Below, piece by piece: positions 7,010 through 12,457 of a stretch of DNA of 13,960 bases. The stretch is from Candidatus Woesearchaeota archaeon (GTDB taxonomy: Archaea > Nanobdellota > Nanobdellia > Woesearchaeales > B29-G15), in the NCBI GenBank assembly GCA_003650585.1, contig QMQS01000013.1, positions 1-13,960 of the forward strand, given 5' to 3'. The notes under the pieces are model-generated. The model had not been told where the DNA came from. It did no database searches and saw only the letters and a list, made by a program, of their open reading frames with translations. The stretch's first letter is position 1; each line of letters starts with the position of its first letter. The position numbers and the translations under genes were made by a program.

Positions 7010-7017
7010 TTCCAAAT
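7010..7017 (+). promoter_or_regulatory. Possible TATA box for the zinc-ribbon/cold-shock cluster
   Basis: TTTAAAAA centred about 77 bp before the first zinc-ribbon start, predicting a leader of about 50 nt that is strongly AT-rich. A second candidate, TTATAAAA at 6982-6989, would give a leader of about 78 nt. Unlike most first genes in the window, this cluster would have a real 5' leader. Confidence 0.4.
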
Positions 7018-7090
7018 TCTAGTGGAGTATTGGAAGCATTTTAATTTGTTGGTTAATCTGTTTCTAATTACAATTTATGGAAGGATATTA

Positions 7091-7306
7091 ATGAGAAGAA
7101 ATAATAAAAACTCAAGAAAAGATTTTGGTTCAGGGAGGTTTAGAAGCAATTACGGTGTAGGCAGATTTAATTCTGGACACAAGCAGATGCACAAAGCCAT
7201 ATGTGCTGATTGTGGTTGTGAATGTGAGGTTCCTTTTAAGCCCACAGAAGGTAGACCAGTTTACTGTAAATCCTGCTATGCCAAACACAGGCATGAGGGG
7301 TTGTAG
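7091..7306 (+). CDS. CxxC-x17-CxxC zinc-ribbon protein with RGG-like N-terminus
   Basis: A 71-residue protein. The N-terminal half (1-35) is rich in Arg, Gly, Asn and Phe (GSGRFRSN, GVGRFNSG), like RNA-binding RGG tails. The C-terminal half is a zinc ribbon: Cys38-x2-Cys41, exactly 17 residues, Cys59-x2-Cys62, with the conserved core VPFKPTEGRPVYC between the pairs. Two extra cysteines (43, 45) sit just after the first pair. This matches the family named for its CxxC-x17-CxxC spacing, whose function is not established; nucleic-acid binding is likely. The frame is open upstream to 7022, but the ATG at 7091 is preferred because GGAAGG lies just ahead of it and the domain pattern begins there. 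It is the first gene of a run with a second zinc ribbon, a cold-shock protein and a DEAD-box helicase. Confidence 0.8.
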   Translation: MRRNNKNSRKDFGSGRFRSNYGVGRFNSGHKQMHKAICADCGCECEVPFKPTEGRPVYCKSCYAKHRHEGL

Positions 7307-7325
7307 GCTTGGAAGGTTGGGCAAA

Positions 7326-7496
7326 ATGTTGACTTGTAATAAATGTAGGGGACATAACATAAAGTCGCGAAAGAACTACTCGCATGGGAGAAAATCAAAA
7401 CCCAAAACAACCTTTGTTTGCAAAGACTGTGGTTCAACTGATATCAAAAAGACACCCACCAACGACCGCAGAAATAAATATCAGAGACGTAGATAG
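7326..7496 (+). CDS. Small basic zinc-ribbon protein
   Basis: A 56-residue, very basic protein: MLTCNKCRGH at the start (Cys4, Cys7), a Lys/Arg/Ser-rich middle, VCKDCGS (Cys32, Cys35), and a C-terminus ending in an Arg run. Two CxxC pairs 24 residues apart suggest one zinc site. The basic composition suggests RNA or DNA binding. The ATG at 7326 has a GGTTGGG-like sequence upstream and begins 19 bp after the previous gene; the frame is open further upstream but that part overlaps the other zinc-ribbon gene. The gene ends in TAG (7494-7496). Beyond this codon the same frame stays open for 42 codons into the cold-shock gene, including a cysteine-containing stretch that looks like decayed zinc-ribbon sequence. 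The annotated protein could therefore be a truncated form of a longer one. I do not recognise a named family. Confidence 0.6.
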   Translation: MLTCNKCRGHNIKSRKNYSHGRKSKPKTTFVCKDCGSTDIKKTPTNDRRNKYQRRR

Positions 7497-7622
7497 TATG
7501 GCAGCTCACAATATCATAAATTGTGCAAAAGGGGGTTTAAAGCTGCTAAAGGCGATTCGAAAACAATGTATTGTGATGAGCGCCAATTGAAGATGATAAC
7601 GAACAATAAGGAGGCAAAGAAA
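7497..7622 (+). pseudogene. Possible remnant of a zinc-ribbon domain between the small ribbon gene and csp
   Basis: This 126-bp stretch has no gene with a convincing start. In the frame shared by both neighbours it reads YGSSQYHKLC, then GFKAAKGDSKTMYC. The latter resembles the PFKPTEGRPVYC core of the intact CxxC-x17-CxxC protein upstream (HK before the first cysteine, FK-x2-x-G, YC). In the next frame, INCAKGG resembles the first CxxC arm, so a small indel could restore a fuller match. It may be decayed coding sequence or coincidence; by-eye similarity only. Confidence 0.3.
7608..7614 (+). promoter_or_regulatory. Strong Shine-Dalgarno sequence of the cold-shock gene
   Basis: AAGGAGG eight bases before the ATG at 7623. 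It is the strongest ribosome site in the window and fixes the start of the cold-shock protein even though the frame is open far upstream. Confidence 0.75.
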
Positions 7623-7814
7623 ATGAAAGGAACTGTTAAGTTCTTCAACGAGATGAAGGGTTTCGGCTTCATCTCCGGTGAAGATGGAAATGAGTATTTT
7701 GTCCACCAAACTGGACTGAATGAGGGAGTAATCCTACACGAAGCCGATGCTGTTACCTTTGAGGTTGAGCAAGGCGATAGGGGCCCGAAAGCGGTTAATG
7801 TCAACAAAGAGTAA
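7623..7814 (+). CDS. Cold-shock domain protein (CspA family)
   Basis: A 63-residue single cold-shock domain, the standard length for bacterial-type Csp. Seen: MKGTVKFFNEMKGFGFISGEDGNE-type opening with RNP1 as KGFGFIS (about 12-18), RNP2 as EYFVHQT (about 24-30, where VFVHxS/T is usual), and the C-terminal VTFEVEQGDRGPKAVNV. Such proteins bind single-stranded RNA and DNA and act as RNA chaperones, often at low temperature. The ATG at 7623 is set by AAGGAGG at 7608-7614. It sits between the zinc-ribbon genes and the DEAD-box helicase. The helicase begins 80 bp later, so RNA chaperone and helicase are probably expressed together. Csp is patchy in archaea and may have been acquired from bacteria. 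Confidence 0.94.
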   Translation: MKGTVKFFNEMKGFGFISGEDGNEYFVHQTGLNEGVILHEADAVTFEVEQGDRGPKAVNVNKE

Positions 7815-7894
7815 TCCAAGCGGGTTTCGCATCTTTAGATAAGTAAATGTACTATCTCTAGAATCTAACAAATGCAAATTTAAGAGGGAAAAAA

Positions 7895-9058
7895 ATGATT
7901 AGTTTTGAACATTTCAAATTCAGTGATGATTTACGCAAGTCAATAGAGCGGTTAGGCTATCAAAGCCCAACCAAAATCCAAGAGGAATCCATTCCTTTGA
8001 TACTAGCTGGTAGAGATATGCTTGGAGAGTCTGAAACAGGCTCTGGAAAAACCTTGGCTTTTGGGAGCGGGGTTATCGAAAACACTGCTCGAGGTAAAGG
8101 GCTTCAGGCATTAATACTCACACCCACCAGAGAGCTTGCAGAGCAAGTTAAGGTTTCGCTTTGCAAACTTGCCTATCACAAACAACTTAAGATTACTGCA
8201 ATTTACGGTGGAGTCTCATTTGGTCCACAATTCAGGTCACTTAAGAGTGCTGATATAGTGGTTGCCACACCAGGCAGGTTCAAGGACCACCTTCAGAGAG
8301 GCACTGTTAATACCTCAAATGTGAGCATCCTCGTCTTGGACGAAGCTGATAGAATGCTGGATATGGGGTTTATTGATGATATTGAAATGATTATCAACTC
8401 CTGCCCGAACAGAAAACAGACACTATTCTTCTCAGCTACAATACCCCCTCAAATAGAGAAGTTATCCAAGAGGTATCTAAAACGACCTATTAAGGTATCC
8501 ACAAGAAAACATGTGGACTCCAAAAAACTAAAACAGGGTTATTTCGATGTGCCAAGAAGTTTAAAATTTTCACTACTGTTGCATCTTCTTAGAGACACCA
8601 GCTCAAAACTTGCGATGGTCTTCTGTAACACGCGAAGGACTACTGATGTTGTTATAAAGCATCTCAAAATCTATAAGGTTGATGCTGTTGCACTACACGG
8701 AGGCTTCCCGCAGAACAAAAGAACTGAAGCGATTGAAAACTTCAAAGAGGGTAAGATACATGTTTTGGTTTGTACTGATGTTGCAGCACGAGGCATTCAT
8801 GTTGATAACATTTCCCACATTTACAACTATGACATACCAAGCAACCCAATAGACTATGTGCACAGAATCGGACGAACAGCAAGAGCCGGTGAAGAGGGGC
8901 AAGTGATTAACCTGCTAAGCGAGGAGGACCATGACAACTTTTCAAGGATCTTATGCGAATACAGGTTCTCTATTAATAAACTCAAGAAGCCTTATGTTGA
9001 AAGAGTTGTGTTCTGCAGTCACAGAACAAGCAGTTCCAAAAAACCAAGAATGCGTTAA
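7895..9058 (+). CDS. DEAD-box ATP-dependent RNA helicase
   Basis: A 387-residue two-domain helicase core without the long C-terminal tail of bacterial cold-shock DeaD. Seen in order: the aromatic and GYQSPTKIQEESIP of the Q motif, motif I ESETGSGKT, Ia PTRELAEQV, GG, Ib TPGRF, motif II VLDEADRMLDMGF, motif III FFSATIP, IV AMVFCNTRR, V TDVAARGIHV, and VI HRIGRTARAG. All catalytic motifs are intact. The ATG at 7895 follows a GAGGG ribosome site (7884-7888). The gene follows the cold-shock protein by 80 bp with no clear TATA box between, so it is probably in the same transcript. The likely job is unwinding structured RNA for ribosome assembly or decay, perhaps at low temperature. The last 15 or so residues are basic (SSSKKPRMR), useful for RNA binding. 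Confidence 0.96.
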   Translation: MISFEHFKFSDDLRKSIERLGYQSPTKIQEESIPLILAGRDMLGESETGSGKTLAFGSGVIENTARGKGLQALILTPTRELAEQVKVSLCKLAYHKQLKITAIYGGVSFGPQFRSLKSADIVVATPGRFKDHLQRGTVNTSNVSILVLDEADRMLDMGFIDDIEMIINSCPNRKQTLFFSATIPPQIEKLSKRYLKRPIKVSTRKHVDSKKLKQGYFDVPRSLKFSLLLHLLRDTSSKLAMVFCNTRRTTDVVIKHLKIYKVDAVALHGGFPQNKRTEAIENFKEGKIHVLVCTDVAARGIHVDNISHIYNYDIPSNPIDYVHRIGRTARAGEEGQVINLLSEEDHDNFSRILCEYRFSINKLKKPYVERVVFCSHRTSSSKKPRMR

Positions 9059-9154
9059 AGCCAACCTGCATTTTTATGGATGGAATATGGGATTGGTTCA
9101 TGTTAGGAATATATCAAACCCTTATCAAAGTTGCAACTACATAAACTCTAAATA

Positions 9155-9805
9155 TTAGTTCACAAGAGTTTCTATTTCCCCTTTGGCAGCCACAATTTCC
9201 ACGTTTTTTATGTGCTCCATTGCTATAGAATAAGGCACCCATACCTCTGGCAGTAGATATTGCCCAGTGTAATCCCTAAGTGGCATAGTTGACAAATAAT
9301 ACAAGAAATTTAGGGTTTCTAGTGTAAGTAAAGGTGAAAGCCCATGGTTTAACCTCAGGAGGGGAGGCAATTTTTCCACTAGTGAATCTTTAGCGGTGGA
9401 TATAATCTTCCTTGCTTCACTAAGCTTTTGCTGGTCTGATAGAAAGCCGCTCTGAAAGGTAAAGCAAGGCCTATACCTATGTTCTCTGACAAAGCAACCC
9501 TGCTCTGTTGGTAAGTGTATCAACAGCCTAATATCCTTTTGCGGCCTACTCTCTCTAATCAGTAAATCAACTAATCCATTGCTCTCCCAAGCACTAAGGT
9601 TCTCTTTAGGGATGCCCACCAAGTAGGCTGTTGAAGCTATAAACCTTAGAATTTCCAATGGCAAGAACTCCTCAGGGGCAAACAAGCCAAACCTAACGCC
9701 CAATACCTTTGATGCCCAGTAAGGGTCTGCTTGACCTATTAAGTTTCCCCCATTGTTATTTATTGTATTCCAGTCTTCAGAGCTAATGAAATGATAGATA
9801 TCCAA
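9155..9805 (-). CDS. Unknown protein downstream of gpmA; possible ART-like fold
   Basis: A 216-residue protein I do not recognise. It opens DIYHFISSEDWNTINNNGG, a Y-H-F-x-S-x-x-D-W pattern seen at the first strand of several ADP-ribosyltransferase-like folds. Its C-terminal part has YLLPEVWVPYSIAMEHI, where a Glu (187) followed by V-x-x-x-x-I is reminiscent of the ART catalytic-glutamate strand. The middle has RLLIHLP and FVREHRYRP. These resemblances are weak and could be chance. No ATG is available near the N-terminus. I chose the TTG at 9805, which is 4 bp after the gpmA stop. The frame is also open to a TTG at 9874, but that extension overlaps the gpmA tail and is Arg-rich low-complexity. 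No signal peptide. The spacing indicates co-transcription with gpmA. Existence as a gene is likely; function unknown. Confidence 0.7.
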   Translation of the reverse strand: MDIYHFISSEDWNTINNNGGNLIGQADPYWASKVLGVRFGLFAPEEFLPLEILRFIASTAYLVGIPKENLSAWESNGLVDLLIRESRPQKDIRLLIHLPTEQGCFVREHRYRPCFTFQSGFLSDQQKLSEARKIISTAKDSLVEKLPPLLRLNHGLSPLLTLETLNFLYYLSTMPLRDYTGQYLLPEVWVPYSIAMEHIKNVEIVAAKGEIETLVN

Positions 9806-9809
9806 TTTA

Positions 9810-10556
9810 CTACTTGGCCTTGCCCTGGGCCTCCACTGCTTTAATCGCTTTCTCAAGCTCCTCCTCACTCGCAAGATAGTAATGCTTGATTGGCTTCAAC
9901 TCTGAATCAAGCTCATACACCAATGGTATGCCAGTGGGTATATTGAGCTGGGGTATCTCCTCATCTGAGATATTGTCTAGGTACTTCACAAGGGCTCGCA
10001 ATGAGTTGCCAGAGGCAGAGATTATAACCCGTTTGCCAGCCTTGATTGATGGTGCAATCTCATTGTGCCAGTATGGGAGCACCCTCTCCACTGTGTCCTT
10101 CAAGCTCTCTGTTAAGGGTAGCTCCTCCTCTGAGAGCTCCTTGTACTTTGGGTCATTGCCTGGCCATCTTGGGTCGCTCTTCTCCAAAGCAGGTGGCCTT
10201 ACATCGTAACTCCTACGCCATATATGCACCTGCTCTTCACCAACCTTGGCAGCCATCTCAGCTTTGTTCAAGCCCTGCAATGCACCATAATGCCTCTCAT
10301 TTAGTCGCCAAGTCTTGAACTCAGGTATCCACATAAGGTCCATCTCATCCAGCACTATCCAAAGTGTGCGTATAGCCCTCTTGAGGTAAGAGGTGTAAGC
10401 CATGTCAAAAACAAACCCGTGTTGCTTGAGCAGTTGTCCTGCCCTTTTGGCTTCCTCGACTCCACGCTCAGTTAAATCAACATCTGTCCAGCCAGTGAAC
10501 TTGTTCTCCTTGTTCCAAGTGCTTTGACCGTGCCTCAACAATACCAGTTTGAACAT
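9810..10556 (-). CDS. gpmA: 2,3-bisphosphoglycerate-dependent phosphoglycerate mutase homologue lacking the second catalytic histidine
   Basis: A 248-residue protein, close throughout to E. coli GpmA, the glycolytic enzyme that interconverts 3- and 2-phosphoglycerate through a phosphohistidine. Seen: LLRHGQSTWN with the phosphorylated His9, TSYLKRAIRTLW with Arg60, the NERHYGALQGLNK block with Glu87, the W-R-R and PPAL region, and LPLTESL. The second catalytic block, normally AHGNSLRAL, reads ISASGNSLRAL: the codon at 10011-10013 is TCT on the coding strand, so the expected His is Ser182. The fold should be intact but normal mutase activity is doubtful. Start: an ATG at 10568 exists, but the TATA box at 10589-10596 puts the transcript start near 10566, and GGTGAT lies just before the ATG at 10556. 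Most archaea use the unrelated cofactor-independent mutase, so bacterial origin is likely. It is followed 4 bp later by an unknown gene. Confidence 0.93.
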   Translation of the reverse strand: MFKLVLLRHGQSTWNKENKFTGWTDVDLTERGVEEAKRAGQLLKQHGFVFDMAYTSYLKRAIRTLWIVLDEMDLMWIPEFKTWRLNERHYGALQGLNKAEMAAKVGEEQVHIWRRSYDVRPPALEKSDPRWPGNDPKYKELSEEELPLTESLKDTVERVLPYWHNEIAPSIKAGKRVIISASGNSLRALVKYLDNISDEEIPQLNIPTGIPLVYELDSELKPIKHYYLASEEELEKAIKAVEAQGKAK

Positions 10557-10588
10557 AGCAATCACCATTACCTACACAACCCATCTCA

Positions 10589-10596
10589 TATTTAAA
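10589..10596 (-). promoter_or_regulatory. TATA box for gpmA
   Basis: Minus-strand TTTAAATA. A start about 27 bp downstream falls near 10566, inside the first ATG at 10568. That favours the ATG at 10556, which has a GGTGAT ribosome site (10561-10566) and a leader of about 10 nt. Confidence 0.55.
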
Positions 10597-10659
10597 TCTA
10601 ATGAATGCTAAAACTCTATTCTAAAGACCTCATAAAAATAGAAACCAGCAGATGTTCAA

Positions 10660-10692
10660 AATTAAAAAGAATTGAAATCAAAGAAGATTAAA
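10660..10692 (-). terminator. T-rich region downstream of the serpin gene
   Basis: On the minus strand this region contains several T-runs (for example TCTTTTTAAT) about 40-70 bp past the serpin stop codon. That is compatible with archaeal U-tract termination. No hairpin is visible. The rest of the 173-bp gap holds only the gpmA promoter. Confidence 0.3.
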
Positions 10693-10729
10693 TAATAAGT
10701 TGTATGCTAAAGCCTTTTTAATTCTCTGA

Positions 10730-11992
10730 TTACTCGTTTGGGTTCACCACCCTACCCATGAAGAGTATGTTGCCGTTGGTTTTATCCTGAATGATGAAGA
10801 TGAAGGGGTGGTCTGCCCTGAATATCTTCTGAATTCGCACTGCAGTCACCTTCATAATTACTGCTGTGGCAGCTGCTGCCTCTGTACCCTTCTCATCAAC
10901 CTTAACAAAAGCTTGGTGAAGTACCGCGCTTATGAACAAATCTCTTTTACCAGTCATACCTGAAAAGTCAGCTCCAGGGGTAAAAGCTTTTTCCATGCCA
11001 AGGGCTTGCAAAGCATCATTCAAAGTGTACTTTGTATTGAACTCAAATTTGGGGATATATATGCCATCAAGCTTAGTTTTCTGCAGCTTGCTCTTGTACT
11101 CGTTCAGCTTCTCTATGGTGAGTGTTGCTTCCAAGGCTTTAAACTCTCCCTTAGGCAGCAGTATGAGCATAGAAAGTTTTTCACCTTTGTAGGGGAGCTC
11201 AAGGATTTGCAAGTCCTCTAAGTCAGCATAATTAAACTCTACCTTCTCTGGTTTCATGTGCATCATATCCACTTTCACTGTTTTTTCCGGGGATACCTTA
11301 AAGTCCATTTTTCTCGTTTCTTTACGGTTAAACTCCCATTGCCAATTTCCCTTAAAGTAGATGGCATTTGTGATGACTAAGCGTGTCATAACATCAAGAT
11401 AGCCTTGGGGTATTAGCTCCCTAATCCTGCCATTGGTCTGCTCCTCAATGAAGCTATTAATTGTTTGTCTGGATTTCTCTGTTTCATGGACAAAGTCTAG
11501 GTTAGCTGCTTTGGCTCCATAGTACCTCTCTACTGTGCTCGTATAATCCTCAAGTAATGGAAAGTCCTGCTGCACCCAGAGAGCATTGCCCGTTCTTAGC
11601 TCATACTCCTGGTTGCCCTTGTTGAGCTCGTTGTAAATTGCAGCAAAATTGGGCCTCAAGATAGCCAAATCTGGGAAGTGCAACACAGCCCTCATCTCGT
11701 CTGCTGTGGTGCTTCTAGCACCCTCATAGGTGATGGCTAATGCTGCAGAAACACTGTAAGGTGAAAAGAAGAGGTTATCCTCGTGGGATTTAACCAGTTC
11801 TGAGTATAACTCAAACGCAAACTGGTTGTTTGCTCGGACAACTTGCTGGACGCCTTGTGTATTGGCGTTAGTGTCATCAGCTGCTGGGGGCTCGGTGGGC
11901 TTATAAGGGAACATAAACAAGATTGCTGCTGTGGCACCCACGCCCGCAACAACCAAGAGTAGGATTGCAAATGTCAAGATTTTCTTATTCAT
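10730..11992 (-). CDS. Membrane-anchored or secreted serpin (serine protease inhibitor)
   Basis: A 420-residue protein. After MNKK comes one long hydrophobic segment (about 5-29), then a Pro/Thr/Asp/Asn-rich linker (about 31-50), so the serpin domain should be outside the cell, tethered or released. Serpin signatures: NLFFSPYSVSAALAITYEGA, the NAIYFKGNW breach motif, and C-terminal ADHPFIFIIQD followed by NGNILFMGRVVNP. The reactive-centre loop hinge KGTEAAAATAV has the small residues at P12-P9 required for strand insertion, so it should be an inhibitory serpin. Counting from the hinge Gly as P15 puts P1-P1' at about Thr-Ala in MKVTAVRI, though the register could shift. The target protease is unknown. 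The ATG at 11992 follows GGTGA (11 nt upstream), with a TATA box at 12048-12055. Serpins are rare in archaea; acquisition by transfer is plausible. Confidence 0.95.
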   Translation of the reverse strand: MNKKILTFAILLLVVAGVGATAAILFMFPYKPTEPPAADDTNANTQGVQQVVRANNQFAFELYSELVKSHEDNLFFSPYSVSAALAITYEGARSTTADEMRAVLHFPDLAILRPNFAAIYNELNKGNQEYELRTGNALWVQQDFPLLEDYTSTVERYYGAKAANLDFVHETEKSRQTINSFIEEQTNGRIRELIPQGYLDVMTRLVITNAIYFKGNWQWEFNRKETRKMDFKVSPEKTVKVDMMHMKPEKVEFNYADLEDLQILELPYKGEKLSMLILLPKGEFKALEATLTIEKLNEYKSKLQKTKLDGIYIPKFEFNTKYTLNDALQALGMEKAFTPGADFSGMTGKRDLFISAVLHQAFVKVDEKGTEAAAATAVIMKVTAVRIQKIFRADHPFIFIIQDKTNGNILFMGRVVNPNE

Positions 11993-12047
11993 CCGAAGTC
12001 ACCTTCTCTAATGTTAAACATAGGATAAAGTTAGAAGGAAAATCACT

Positions 12048-12055
12048 TATATAAA
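12048..12055 (-). promoter_or_regulatory. TATA box for the serpin gene
   Basis: Consensus minus-strand TTTATATA. It predicts a transcript start near 12025 and a leader of about 33 nt with GGTGA in front of the start codon. Confidence 0.6.
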
Positions 12056-12094
12056 CCTATTGTTGACTTCAAACCAATTTGAAGGTACAAAACT

Positions 12095-12457
12095 TCATTC
12101 ATGGTCATCTATTCTGAGCCCGTCGTACTCATCTCCAAACAACGGAAAGCTTTTCCTAACAATCAAATCCACGCTATCCCCAACCTGCACAGTCTTATCC
12201 CATGCCCTTTCTGGGAAGTCAATCATCAATTCTAAGCCTTCCACCTTTATTCTGTAACCCTTCGCATTCCAATGGAGGTCATTGTAGAAGGAGTACGGCT
12301 CAATTGATACAACCCTTGCCCCTTCTATCAACCTGGTTGGTTGTCTGGCTTCCCAAATCCTAGCATAAATCCCAATGGCAGAAAACCCAGTTGCAATCGC
12401 CAAAACTCCACCAATCACACACTTCCCTATGCTGTATCTAAAGCTGCTCAATCTCAC
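12095..12457 (-). CDS. Small single-pass membrane protein coupled to a J-domain protein
   Basis: A 120-residue protein of no recognised family. It has one clear hydrophobic segment (about 11-33: IGGVLAIATGFSAIGIYA) followed by a soluble part of about 85 residues with alternating strands. The final strands, VQVGDSVDLIVRKSFPLFG (about 91-109), look like a small OB-like beta-barrel of the kind found in NfeD-type or other membrane-adjacent domains (inference). It begins with GTG whose bases overlap the stop of the upstream J-domain gene (GTGA), and a GAGGGG ribosome site lies just ahead in that gene. Translational coupling is therefore likely, and so is a functional partnership. The N-terminus is Arg/Lys-rich before the helix, suggesting the beta domain lies outside the cell, but topology is uncertain. 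Confidence 0.72.
   Translation of the reverse strand: MRLSSFRYSIGKCVIGGVLAIATGFSAIGIYARIWEARQPTRLIEGARVVSIEPYSFYNDLHWNAKGYRIKVEGLELMIDFPERAWDKTVQVGDSVDLIVRKSFPLFGDEYDGLRIDDHE

Noticed and set aside
7498..7590. 30-codon ORF beginning ATGGCAGCTCAC
   Set aside because: There is no ribosome site and no recognisable domain. It is more easily explained as a shadow of the decayed stretch between the zinc-ribbon and cold-shock genes.
8931..9158. 75-codon plus-strand ORF across the end of the helicase gene
   Set aside because: It mostly overlaps the helicase in another frame. The non-overlapping 96 bp has no start signal or domain.
9806..9874. Longer N-terminus for the gene behind gpmA, overlapping the mutase
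   Set aside because: The extension is an Arg-rich shadow of the gpmA tail and starts with TTG. The shorter form begins exactly where similarity-like sequence and operon spacing suggest.
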